From Siphonodentalium dalli (Eukaryota > Mollusca > Scaphopoda > Gadilida > Siphonodentaliidae): DNA of 64,000 nucleotides. The notes beneath the pieces were generated by a model. That model was not told where the DNA came from. It saw only the letters and a program-made list of their open reading frames with translations, and did no database searches. The translations under genes and the position numbers were made by a program. The stretch's first letter is position 1. Each line of letters starts with the position of its first letter. The stretch is taken from the NCBI GenBank assembly GCA_032622095.1, contig CP136065.1:247503474-247567473 (forward strand), written 5' to 3'. Positions 9,951-21,300 of this stretch are shown here, piece after piece.

Positions 9951-12525
9951 TTAATTAGGCCACAGCTACAGAGGGAAAAAACAATTTTAAAAACCCATCC
10001 AGGTCTTGTAATACCAAATGGCAATTATTCCACACAATCACTGGTGACATAAATCTCATATACATTCACTTGAAATAATTGTTTGCGATTAAAAATACAT
10101 AAAACCAACACATTAATTTCTCAATTATTCTCATTTTCCCATGTTATTACATGTATGACTGATAAAACGGTTTGTTGAGAAGTCTTACACAAACTGAGCA
10201 GCGTGGGCAATTTTAATAAAATAGCTGTCGGCGAAATTGGTGTTGCCATATTGGGATAAATTCTTTTAAACTATTTTGCTGTCAGCATGCTTTTTAGAAA
10301 ATATAAATTGTCTGAGAAATGAAACATTGACTTTGAATGGCGTGATGTATATATGGATATAACACAAATTAACCAAAAATATGTTCTTTAACAACAGCCT
10401 TAAAAATATCGGTGCCATTTCATGAGTATCACAGTAATTTTCTAGATGATATATTTATTCTTTCTTATGAATATGTTAGTTAACAATATGACGTCTAATG
10501 AAAAACAAGCATGACATATGATATAATGGTTAATGTCGGGTTCACATGATATATTCCAATATGGACTATCTTCCACCTAACAATGGGCATTTCTTGATTC
10601 TCAGATTTATACGGTAGTGGATATTATTTCAGTAATGGCAAAATAAAAACAAAAACATAGTCTTCCCGAAGAAATGCTCCATCCACATGGATTCAACAAA
10701 CAGACGGAGCACTCAGCTTGCACAAGAATTGGTTTATTTTGTGGGGAAAGATGTTAAGAACAATTTTCACAATTCCAAAATGACATATATCTCAGTTTCC
10801 TAAAGGAAAGCAACATTTGCTACCAAAATATAATGTATTTTAACTACTAAATCAACATGTTTACTGGTTCATAATATCAGCATATCGGCTTCTAATTATT
10901 GTGAATTTTGTATGCACTCAACCAATATATGACTCAGAAAAATGTCGCCTAATTTCAAGTCGTAAATGATCTTTCAATGTTAACAAATATAAGTGTAATT
11001 GTAGTTACCAAGTCTGGGGGAACCTCAAATTTGTCTAATAGATGAATTCATCTATATATTATAGCCAAATATGTCTATCAGATACCAGGATAGAAAACTT
11101 CACAAGTACATTAACCAAAGTTTGACCAGTGGAGTTTACTGATGAAAATAGCTGCCATGGTGTCTTAGACAAATTTGTCTATAAAATACAGCTGCATTCA
11201 TCTTTAGGCACATCTTTAGGCACAAAAAAAGAAGATATTTGATTCTCAGGCAATTTTTTGGGAAAATAATATAGGCGCGAGGGTTTTATTTTTATTCTGC
11301 CCATAGACTGGCATCCCAGGTCCAGAAAATGTAGGGAGAACTTTGTAATGGATATAAACTAATTTAATCTGATATAAAGAATGACAAATTATGACATTGT
11401 ACTACCCGTACATCATATAGGGATTACCTAGAATGAGATATATATTGATACGATTTTAAAATAACACCAGAGCTACATATCCGATTCATATGAAAATACG
11501 GAGCGTAAATACAGTCGAAATGAAAAGATAATGTGATCTTCCAAACTATCATAGAAAGTCTTGGTTCACTTATTCCGCTGACTAATTAGAGACTGAAAAT
11601 GTACCGCAATGGATGATTAATAATAAAACTTCAAAAAACATGGCCAATATACACCGATTGTCAAACTGAGTTTTTATTGCGCTCCGGTTTATCGTTCCCG
11701 AATTTATTTGTTATACCTGACCGCAGATCGAAATATTCAACAAATTGTGACAATATACCTGATAGTTATCATTACATATGGTCTTTTGTTGAATACCCAC
11801 GCATACACCATTGAATTCGATATTTGAAACATAACTAATTTCCATGGTACAGTTTCCTATTTTCGTATTATGCAGTGTACAACTACGGTGAAATCCAAAT
11901 CGTAATAAAATGGTCCAATGCGGGCCATCTTTTTTTATGCGGCAATGCGAGAATCAAAATTCTTTTTTGTTTTGGCCTTTTGTGGTTTTGTCAGACCTGG
12001 TAATAAATGAATTCCAGATTATTTAAAACACCAAATGTGTGATAAGTATAAAGATTCATATATTAGGAAATATTTCAAGATTTCTACAAGGTTAGACAAA
12101 TAATCATGTGAACCCCACCTTCATGGATGATGTAATATAAAGCTCTCATAAATAAATACTTATTATTATGAACATCTTCTGAAATATAGACCTGTCCCAT
12201 GCTTTTATTTACAGTCAAGGCTCAAGAACAGTAGCAGCTGTAAAAATAAATATCTTTGATACATGCTATGAATATGGAAAACTACTATGAAATGTCTTTA
12301 AAAGATGGGGAGGGGGGATGCAGGCCCAGTCTGAACACATCGAACAACTCAAAAAATTAAGCATACACATAATTGATTGGTGATGAAACTAGTCTTCATT
12401 GTTTCTACTATTAATACATTATTAACAGTCATTTGCAGTCGTGGAATTAGCCTTATTTTTTATCTATAATAAGTTGACTTGAGACAAAAAGTCCCTTAAT
12501 CTCAAGACACCAAAAAGTTGATTCT
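9951..12525. other. Intergenic stretch without recognised genes
   Basis: About 2.6 kb of AT-rich sequence with frequent stops in all frames. No tRNA, rRNA, coding exon or clear transposon end was found. Confidence 0.4.
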
Positions 12526-13408
12526 ACATTAACCCCAGACGAAGTCTTCTTGGTCCACAACAGCTTGGGATATCGGTTGGGATGATGCTGTTTTTGGATG
12601 GAGAACCGCCCCGTTGCTCTTCCATAACAGAAGTTAATTCAAAAAGATGTTATAGAAGAATAATCAGATGGGACTCGGTCCAAAAACAGCATCATCCCAA
12701 CCGATATCCCAAGCTGTTACAGCATCAACCCAACCGATATCCCAAGCTGTTACAGCATCAACCCAACCGATATCCCAAGCTGTTACAGCATCATCCCAAC
12801 CGATATCCCAAGCTGTTACAGCATCAACCCAACCGATATCCCAAGCTGTTACAGCATCATCCCAACCGATATCCCAAGCTGTTACAGCATCAACCCAACC
12901 GATATCCCAAGCTGTTACAGCATCAACCCAACCGATATCCCAAGCTGTTACAGCATCAACCCAACCGATATCCCAAGCTGTTACAGCATCAACCCAACCG
13001 ATATCCCAAGCTGTTACAGCATCAACCCAACCGATATCCCAAGCTGTTACAGCATCATCCCAACCGATATCCCAAGCTGTTACAGCATCAACCCAACCGA
13101 TATCCCAAGCTGTTACAGCATCAACCCAACCGATATCCCAAGCTGTTACAGCATCATCCCAACCGATATCCCAAGCTGTTACAGCATCATCCCAACCGAT
13201 ATCCCAAGCTGTTACAGCATCATCCCAACCGATATCCCAAGCTGTTACAGCATCATCCCAACCGATATCCCAAGCTGTTACAGCATCATCCCAACCGATA
13301 TCCCAAGCTGTTACAGCATCATCCCAACCGATATCCCAAGCTGTTACAGCATCATCCCAACCGATATCCCAAACTTTTGTGGACCGAGAAGACTTGGTTT
13401 ACATTACC
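12526..13408. mobile_element. Inverted-repeat element with minisatellite core
   Basis: The left arm (GAAGTCTTCTTGGTCCACAA near 12541, then CAGCTTGGGATATCGGTTGG) is inverted at the right end (CCAACCGATATCCCAAACTT then GTGGACCGAGAAGAC). The arms reach about 60 bp. The repeat core is the inner part of the right arm copied many times. Confidence 0.65.
12680..13378. repeat. 33-bp minisatellite, about 21 units
   Basis: The unit is CAGCATCATCCCAACCGATA then TCCCAAGCTGTTA. Two unit types differ at one base (CATCATCCC or CATCAACCC); the T type is dominant at the right, with seven in a row at the end, and the types are mixed at the left. Two plus-strand open frames of 257 and 283 codons run through it only because the period is a multiple of three. 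Confidence 0.92.
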
Positions 13409-13855
13409 CTTGATAAGTACAGTAATGCTCTAATTAATTGACTCCTTAAACACAGCAGAATTATGGGTAATTTTTCAGGATTTTGTCGGAAATATGGCTT
13501 GTTGCATTCATCGGAAAGCTCTCGGGGAGAGCTTTCCAATGAATGGCAACAAGCCATATTTCCGACTAAATCTTGAAAAGTTACCCATAATTCTGCTGTG
13601 TTTAAGGAGTCGATTAATTAGAGCATTACTGTAGTTCCCATAGGAAATGTTCTGATAATAAGTTCAACAAAACAACCATTATTATCTTATTATTATCTGA
13701 ACATTTCACTCCAATGAATAGGAATCCTTCTACTCTTGTATTATCTGTCGTCTGCTTATTTTTCCTGAAAACCCCTTGAGATGATTAATATACTATTCCA
13801 ATTGATACTTTTATAACTGAGTGGGAGAATCCATAATTTAGTATAGAAAAGTTAA
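13404..13855. mobile_element. Family H repeat (TTAA type) split by a Tc1-like MITE
   Basis: The right end TTTAGTATAGAAAAGTTAA (TTAA at 13852-13855) and inner TGGGAGAATCCAT match copies at 16797, 28875, 41945 and 48950. The left portion CTTGATAAGTA is separated from TAGTTCCCATAGGAAATG by MITE T2. Confidence 0.6.
13420..13631. mobile_element. Tc1/mariner-like foldback MITE, copy T2, nested in family H
   Basis: CAGTAATGCTCTAATTAATT to AGCATTACTG with TA on each side. Its centre has an inner palindrome GGAAAGCTCTC-GGGGAGAGCTTTCC. Removing it restores GATAAGTAGTTCCC, which fits uninterrupted family H copies. Confidence 0.8.
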
Positions 13856-14003
13856 TCAGCGACTAAATGTCTTTCTATCTGACCTTTTAAGGAATGCAAG
13901 AATGTATGAATTATTATATGAAAATGAAATCTATTTTGCGACCTATCTAATATAAACTGCATTCCATTACCTTTACCTATCCTATCTTCAACATAAACCA
14001 ACC

Positions 14004-14143
14004 GTAACCCTTTCAGTGCCAAGTCCGATTTTTGTATCAACCCATATTTCCTTGATCATTTTTCAAATTTATTGATTATAATAATGTGATACATTGGTGG
14101 AAAGAGCTCTTTGTAAAATCGGACTTGGCACTGAAAGGGTTAA
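14004..14143. mobile_element. Family B MITE without hairpin cassette (B5)
   Basis: Ends CCCTTTCAGTGCCAAGTCCG and CGGACTTGGCACTGAAAGGG with flanks GTAA and TTAA. It keeps TTTTTGTATCAACCCATAT from family B, but at the point where the other copies continue with CCCTGTGCCAATG it has unrelated sequence. Length 140 bp against 229-274 bp for the other B copies. Confidence 0.75.
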
Positions 14144-14308
14144 TTCCATGATGCCCGTATGTCGCTAGCTGTTCATCAGCCCAGGCTATATTCATTTAAA
14201 GCTACTGCTATCCACAACCCGTTCTTAGCATAATTTGTGATAATGAGATTCTATATTGATGATACGTTTACTGTTAAAATATTAGCTCTTAGCTAGTGTT
14301 TTCTTATT

Positions 14309-14578
14309 TTAACCCTTATATGACTGGAGCTTCCTGAAATTTATTGAAAACCCTGTGGCAATGCATTCTATTATATATGCGAGTCTACCATAGGGAGCCT
14401 CGCATATATAAGAGAATACATTGGCCTAACAATTTTGACAATAACAATACCTTAACCGTGTAAGCAAATGCATTCTCTTATATATGTGAGGCTCCAATGG
14501 GAGACTCGCATATAAAAGAGAATGCACTGGCACAGGATACTTAATGCTGCACAAGCGCTGCTTCCACTAAAGGGTTAA
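14309..14578. mobile_element. Family C MITE, copy C2 (two hairpins)
   Basis: TTAA duplications, GACTGGAGCTTCCTGAAATT at the left and GGATACTTAATGCTGCACAA at the right; reverse orientation to C1. Two hairpins with CTACC-ATA-GGGAG and CTCC-AAT-GGGAG tips. Confidence 0.78.
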
Positions 14579-15030
14579 CATTCTACTTTAAATAAAAAAC
14601 TTGACTTGACTTTGACTAAGTTTGTAAATAAAATGCTTTCAGATATTGGGGTACTCAAAATTAACATACTGAAATATCCATAAACTTCTGATGGGTCCTA
14701 CTTTACCAAGAGTGGTGTACAAACTATCAAAAATACTATCATAGAAGGAACACAACAGGTGTGTGTCCCATAAACTGGACTACCAGTTGTTTAGGGCCAC
14801 TATAATATACTATGAATTATACTAGCATAGAACAAAGGAGACAAGTCTCAATATTAACCGTGCTTTGCAAACTGATCTATAAGTGATCACCAGCCATGAC
14901 AAACTTCAGATTTCACTAATCATAAGGAGAGGATAAAAAGATATAACAAGATATTTCATATATGGTGAGATGTGCTCGTGAGACAAAATATATATAGATA
15001 TATGTTTATATATCACAATAACAATAATTT
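14579..15030. other. Unannotated intergenic sequence
   Basis: AT-rich, no coding frame or repeat recognised. Confidence 0.35.
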
Positions 15031-15040
15031 AGGATCTAGC

Positions 15041-15821
15041 CAAGCCTTGAAATAGTGTGTCTATCATAGGCTGCCACCAAGTCTGCAAATAGTGTGTCTG
15101 TCATTTGCAGAAGGAGGTTCCCAGAGGCTGATTAAACCAGTGGAAGTGATTTGAAGGAAATTGATGATAACCAGTCACAAATATGAATAACAGTATTTTC
15201 CCAGGTAAATTTGGAAAGGGAAGGATATTGGAAGAACTTTCTGAATTCAAATTGCTATTGATTCAGCTTTTTGAAATTGGGGAAAGAACTGTGAGGATCA
15301 CTTTCAGATGTATTTATGAAGCACTTTGTGCAGGTAAACCTCCATTCTTCCTTCAAATAATTCATCACAAAATAATGGTATGAAATGCTGTAATCAGAGT
15401 GTGGCATAACAAGAGTGACTGTTTCTGAGTAAATGTTAGCAGGCACGAGTCTGTCTTGCAAATAATCTCTATGTTGGGTAGTTTGGCCATACATGTCAAT
15501 TTCGTGGTATGGGAATCTTGAAAGCACCTATCTCGCATCATGGCTAACATCACCAAATTCACCCTCTGAAAACCTCATTCTGCTGAGGCCTCAACTGCTA
15601 TGGGAGACTTAGGATCAGATTGAAGTTCCCCAGTTGATGTTGGTGATTTTCACCCATTAGTCACCTTGATTATGCATATTATCTTCTGAAAATTAGGGGA
15701 TATAGAAACAGAACAGAAGGGAAAATGTAACTAAAAACAATGTTAATTTGAGACTATAGATACTTCCCAGAAGATGAGGCCTAAGCAGAATTATGTCCCC
15801 AGACACACTATTTCAAAGCTT
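15041..15821. mobile_element. hAT-like family F element F2 with internal insertion
   Basis: Ends CAAGCCTTGAAATAGTGTGT and ACACACTATTTCAAAGCTTG are flanked by an exact 8-bp duplication GATCTAGC (15033-15040 and 15822-15829). An 8-bp duplication is typical of hAT elements. The left foldback is interrupted by the R repeat at about 15130-15530. Confidence 0.8.
15130..15530. repeat. Dispersed repeat R, copy 1
   Basis: About 400 bp, nearly identical to 42180-42579 (shared AAATATGAATAACAGTATTT and TTTCGTGGTATGGGAATCTT). Open frames of 66 codons appear in both copies with few differences, but the sequence is not recognised. It lies inside F2, so it moved or was captured after F2 arose. Confidence 0.7.
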
Positions 15822-16029
15822 GGATCTAGCACTGCAATGTATAGATATCTAAGGTTAATTATCGACCGGGCTGTTAAGTTAAACCAAGTTTCCTCTGTCT
15901 ACACTCATAGATCATCCACCCCGATGACCCATGCCTCTTCTATCACATAGTTTAGGGGGGTGGAATTAACTTGAATATTATGACCCTGCGATTTGGGCAT
16001 ATGTTTCCAATCCAATTATTCGGTATAGA

Positions 16030-16146
16030 ATCGCAATCAGGGAGAGCTTTCCGATGAATGGCAACAAGCCATATTTCCGACTAAATCCTGAAAAGTTACC
16101 CATAATTCTGCTGTGGTTAAGGGGTTGATTACTTAGGACATTACTG
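16030..16146. mobile_element. Tc1-like foldback MITE, half copy T3
   Basis: Only the right arm remains: GAGCTTTCCGATGAATGGCA through TTGATTACTTAGGACATTAC to ACTG, followed by TA. Confidence 0.65.
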
Positions 16147-16148
16147 TA

Positions 16149-16796
16149 TGTTCTTGGCGATATAAATGCAGCATTTGTGTGTGAACAAGCTATGTTATAT
16201 CCAAAATAATTTGAATAAACTGTCAGATATTCAAGCACAATGGATATAAGAGCTCATTTGTCCGAGAGCAACAAGCAGAAGAAGGAAACTTGGTTAACTG
16301 TTGGATAAGCTTGTAAAAATGTAAAAATATTAAATCTGAACTCGAACAATGAAACATGACTCTAGAAATAAATTATCAATGTGCAGCACGCAAACTTGTG
16401 GTTAACTCTGATCTCTCAGGAAGGTATGATATATAGACAAATTCATGGTGAATGCCGACTTCTCTAGATAACACTCATCATTCACTCCGAATTCTCACGA
16501 TGATGTGTATCACTTTGGAAATCATCGGGAAAGTTATCTAAAATATAAAATTTAGTTCAATGTTTAGTTCAATTGTAACAAACGACGAAAGACTGATGAT
16601 TGGGTTGCACATTGGCGGATTGGAGTTGGCCTCTTGGGTGGACAAGAAGTGGGGCGAGATGTGCAAGGAGCGAAAAAGGGAAATAGAAAGTGCGGGAACA
16701 ATCGATCGAGGAAGAATGAACAAGAAAATGACAGGAGCTGTTAAGTAGAAGAAACAAGTGATTTAGGTGAGTTAAAAGAGCCATTACACAATTATC
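16149..16796. other. Unannotated intergenic sequence
   Basis: Contains a 62-codon plus-strand open frame (16560-16748) with charged residues (VDKKWGEMCKERKREIE) that might be a transposon remnant. No family could be named and the frame has no supporting context. Confidence 0.3.
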
Positions 16797-17047
16797 CCAT
16801 TCTATACTAAACACTCATTGACTAGTAGTTATCCCTTAGGAAATGTTTTGATAAAGTTCAACAATCAACCATAGGTCATTCATTCAACTTATAATCTGAA
16901 CATTTCCCACCAATAAATAGGACGCCTTCTGCACTCTCTATTGTCTGTCTGATCATTTCCTGAACATCCCTCCAGATGAACAATAGACCATTCCGATCTA
17001 GACTTTTATAACTGATGGGAGAATCCATTTAATAAAGAAAGGGCTAT
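16797..17047. mobile_element. Family H repeat, copy H2
   Basis: Begins TTCTATACTAAACACTCATT and ends with GGGAGAATCCATTTAATAAA; internal TCCCTTAGGAAATGTTTTGA matches H1 and H3. Confidence 0.6.
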
Positions 17048-17374
17048 ACAATGAAGAGTTAGATAAAAGTATTATAACTGATATAATCTAATCTTTTAAA
17101 ATAAAACACAACTAGTAACGGAACAAGGACATGCTCTACAAGGACAACTGACATGAATAAAGGTTCACAATTCTGTTGAATAATTTTGAAATAACTTGCT
17201 GGCAAATAAATTCTATGTTTGGACAAAAACAATAAATATTTATGAGAAGTTTTTGATTGATCAATAACATTTTTAAAAAGCTGGGTTATTGAGATAATTA
17301 GGCACTTAAACAATTTTTTTTTACCAAAATGCATCGAATAGTATTTGGTTAATTAATAGTGATGTGAGCAGTGG

Positions 17375-17560
17375 CTCTATCTAGAAGAATCTAAGATCAA
17401 AGAGCAGAAATACAAATTACGACACCAGTGTGTGAATGGGTTTGTCCATAGGGAACGAGGCACAGCATCAAGTTCTATCCTTCCGCAATGACACAAGTGC
17501 AATATCGACAAACCATTCACACACAGTGTGTCGTTCTGTGTTTATTACATACTACCTGTC
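17375..17560. repeat. Family D foldback repeat, copy D1
   Basis: AATGGGTTTGTCCATAGG pairs loosely with TCGACAAACCATTCACACA around AGTTCTATCCTTCCGCAATG; the end TGTGTCGTTCTGTGTTTATT is shared with D2 and D3. Confidence 0.55.
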
Positions 17561-17740
17561 CTTGAATCCCTTAATTGAAAAAATTAGTTTATTCAAAATC
17601 AGTCTTGTCGTGTGTGATGTTTTTATTTTATAGTTCCCATTTCATGGTCGAGGTGAACATCATGTGTGTGAAATCGCTTGAAAAAGAAGACATGACCCAA
17701 GACGATGGAATGTTTTGTTTTTAGCAGTAATAGATGTGTA

Positions 17741-17890
17741 ATAAATAGAGGATCTACGAGTCCCCAGTTTATAGCGGAATTTACAAAACGAGTCCAGTAA
17801 ATTAGGTCTGGGCCGTGCCTTTGGCGAGGTTCAGACCTAATTTACTGGACGTGTAAACTGGGGACGAATTGTAGATTCTATTTATTACAT
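17741..17890. mobile_element. Foldback MITE, about 150 bp
   Basis: Left arm AATAAATAGAGGATCTACGA with GTCCCCAGTTTA pairs with the right arm TAAACTGGGGACGAATTGTA ending CTATTTATTA; the inner arm GTCCAGTAAATTAGGTCTG is near perfect. Confidence 0.65.
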
Positions 17891-18189
17891 GATCCAAAAC
17901 CTCGACTAAACTTACTTAAATCAACAAATGGGACGCGAAACTAACATCGGCTTCTAACTATGCGTTGTTTGCCCGCGTAAAGAAATAGTCCCAGATAAAT
18001 AAAGTTTGGTGTATTTAATTGCGTATATTTAATGACACTTTTCAAACTCTTCATTCATTATAGTTTGTTGGAAAAATATTGGAAGCCATAGTATTTTGAT
18101 ACGTAGAATACGATATGTAAACCGACGACAAACCGGGAGTCAAACGTCACCTGGCACTATTTCCTGTTATTAAACAAACGTTTAATATC
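17891..18189. other. Short intergenic gap downstream of PCM1
   Basis: No feature recognised. Any PCM1 transcripts extending past the proximal poly(A) signal would cover it. Confidence 0.35.
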
Positions 18190-18206
18190 ACAATTTATAG
18201 AATGGG

Positions 18207-18212
18207 TTTATT
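18207..18212 (-). terminator. Candidate poly(A) signal of PCM1 (AATAAA, minus strand)
   Basis: TTTATT on the plus strand is AATAAA on the minus strand, about 46 nt past the PCM1 stop. It gives a very short 3' UTR; TTTATT also occurs near 17878. Confidence 0.5.
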
Positions 18213-18258
18213 GAATGGAGTAGAGGTAGGATCATGTAATAAATAAGGATACATTTAA

Positions 18259-18384
18259 TCACTTACTGATATTGATAGCTGACCCATCTGTCGCCAGTTC
18301 ATTCTGGTCGGGTATTTCTGATAAAACTGCTTCCACGCCACTGCACTGTCTTTGTTCTTCCTCCATCTTCTCCGCTATGTCAGA
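18259..18384 (-). CDS. PCM1: PCM1 exon 21, terminal coding exon with stop
   Basis: Acceptor AAATGTAG before 18384. Encodes SDIAEKMEEEQRQCSG and ends DGSAINISK followed by TGA at 18261-18259. ATCA|GTAAGT looks like a donor overlapping the stop, but reading through ends the protein about where human PCM1 ends, so the stop is preferred. Confidence 0.8.
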   Translation of the reverse strand, partial: SDIAEKMEEEQRQCSGVEAVLSEIPDQNELATDGSAINISK

Positions 18385-21300
18385 CTACATTTAGAGTAAC
18401 AGCATTGTCAGTCACAGGCAAATTTCTAACATATATTAACAGATATAATTTTTCGACAGGAATTTTCTAATGGTCAACCTGATCAATCAACTACAAGTAT
18501 TTGAGTAAAATTTAAATACGGCTTAGAACAGTTAATTTAAATACGGCTTAGAACAGTTAATTTAAATACGGCTTAGAACAGTTAATTTAAATACGGCTTA
18601 GAACAGTTAATTTTCTCGACTTGAAACATATCAGGAAAAGATATAAGTTAAAACAACACAATTCTCATTAATTGTGATTGTAAATTGAAGGATACTTCCA
18701 TGACGTAGCTATCAAGATGTGATAATCATTTTGGTGACTTATCTGCATATCAAACAAATACATGCAATCTTGTCTCCAGAACTTGAAACATGGGGCAAAC
18801 AAAGACTTGTAGTTGGCACTTAGAGGAAATATCCTCGCATCAATCTAGGTAATGAGCCACCAAAATATTAGCATTATAAGACTCAGGAATCTACCTTCTC
18901 CAAGGGACATTGGCCTGTTAATGACTAACAGCACAACTTTTTATTCTCTGTCATTTTGGACCAGAACGGTAATGCCATATACATCATTTATGGTCAAGAA
19001 AGTGTCAACAATGGAATTTTGAACATACACGATAGCGGATGATAAGTGATATGGAATTGCTTCCCCAAGCTTGTAATGAAAACTATTCATCTGTTAATGA
19101 GAAATGGTAACAGCATACCTGACATTTGATATCCAGCAACGGTGGGAGATCATCCATTGTAACTTCCTCAAAATCTTCCACCTGTAATGCATAAGGTAAA
19201 TAAAACTAATTCATACACATAGATCAATTTCAAGAACACAGTACAAGTTGGAATCAATGTGAGGCAAAACAAAAATAAGTGTCCAAAGGCACTTCCCCCA
19301 AGTACTTATAGAGGGTCTTGTCATTTTTAAAGTGATGTGAAACACTCCGGTATGGTGATCAAATACAAATGGAGAATAATCTTGTTCAAAGAAGTATGTT
19401 TTTTACAAATAGTATAACAACGTTCACAGCACATATCATCGTTCTTATGTATTAATTAAATGCAGTGACTCTTGGTGGCGAAATCATTTTCGTTAGTTTA
19501 TCGCCGACAGATGCATCCCGAATCGAGTAGTAAATATTTACAAATGAGCGTAGTTCTGACGATGTTTTCTATGGAGTGGTCCGGCCGATTTGCTTCAAAT
19601 TTTCGGCGATGTTAGTAGAATGTTATATTCCTTCAGTTGGCATCGCTCCTGAATACTAACTTATTAGTTTCACGCACCCGAACAAGTACATAATATGTCT
19701 TTAACCCTTTACCCAACAAAGCGGCCAAAAACGCCCAAATAAAGCTTCAACAGCCTAAAATATCTTCGGTCTGTCTCATTAACACCATACAATTATGGAT
19801 ATCATTGGAACCGGTTCATTGACCACATTGTGATGGTTACAGTTATGCCCTGTGCCAATGCATTCTCTTATATATGCGAGTCGACCATAGGTCGCCTCGC
19901 ATATATAAGAGAATGCATCGGCCTAAAAAAAAAAAATTTTAACATTTTTTCTTACATTCTTTAACAATTTTATAATTTTTTCTTACATTTTTTTATAATA
20001 TTTTTCTACATTCTTTGACAATTTTATCATTTTTAATATGTGTTAAGCCAATGCATTCTCTTATATATGTGAGGCGACCTATGGTCGACTCGCATATATA
20101 AGAGAATTCATTGGCACAGGGCCGTTCTGTTGGGTAAAGGGTTAAAGTTACCACAAGTTCCCTTATTGTTTTTGATCTTTAAATATTCTAAAAACTTGCT
20201 GCTAACAGGCGAAGTATTATTACAGGCTTATGTATGTAACTGAACCAGCCAAATAACTTTGACATAACAACCAACAGCTTGAGTAGTAAAATTTAAAAGG
20301 CACATGAAAATTTCCTGTCACAAATACCCACCTCTCCATTGACAACGAGATTCTGTTTCTCGTTTGCTTCCACGGCATCTTTCTCATTAATCGAGCATGC
20401 AGAATATGACTCTATATTAACATCCTCGACTTCTAAAAATTGTTCCGAAGGCTGTGATGGCATGATGTCTTTCGGCTCTGTTGCAGAGATGTTGTTACGA
20501 GCATCACGTGACACAGCAGTCTCGGAAGGATCGTCGGCACTTAGTGACTCATCATCTGCTTCATCGTCATCTTCATCACTGCCGATTCTAAAACACAACA
20601 AAAGTTATAGTCATCATATCACTGCCGATTCTAAAACAAATATTATAGTCATCATATCACTACTGATTATAAACATTACAAATGCTCATAGGAAAATGAA
20701 CGGCTCGCATGTAGAATGTCTTTGTGGAAATTAATCATGACAATATCCACCCTCACATGAATAATGATTTTCATACAGTTATCGAGAAAATGCAGCCATG
20801 TTTCTGAATTATAAAAATTGGTATTTGATCCAAGATTGAACAATATTAAATCTGATATCCTAGTATTGAAGTGTAGAAGCCTGCACAGGCACTAGTTTCT
20901 CAGGACAGTGCAGATGGATTTTGTTTTTAATTACACGCTTGTTCCTAGATTACAGTGTTCTTGCTATTTACAAATCTGTAATATAATACAATATAAAAGC
21001 ATCATCAGACAATGACAAAACAAGCCTGTATGTGCCTGAATAATTATTATTTTTTATTTTTTAAATTTACGGATTCTAGGATGGGTGGTTAATTAACACA
21101 GAATGACACGTGTTAACCCTTTGAGTGCCAGGTCCGATTTTTTTATCAACCCATATACCCTGTGCCAATGCATTCTCTTATATATGCGAGTCGACCATAG
21201 GTCGCCTCGCATATATAAGAGAATGCATTGGCCTAACAATTTTTCATCATTTGTTATTATTTTTTACAATTTTAATAATTTTTTAAAAATCTAAAAAAAA

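Noticed and set aside
12582-13441. 283- and 257-codon plus-strand frames with HQPNRYPKLLQ or STQPISQAVTA repeats
   Set aside because: Two frames of the same 33-bp repeat inside an inverted-repeat element; length follows from the period, not from coding selection.
14100-14189. Possible extra PCM1 C-terminal exon (minus strand, TWADEQLATYGHHG)
   Set aside because: Phase fits, but the acceptor lacks a pyrimidine tract, the frame runs straight into MITE B5, and the stop in exon 21 already gives a natural end.
15183-15383. 66-codon frame conserved between the two R repeats
   Set aside because: The whole 400 bp is equally conserved, so the frame shows no special constraint.
16560-16748. 62-codon plus-strand frame with WVDKKWGEMCKERK
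   Set aside because: Charged helix only; no family or context could be named.
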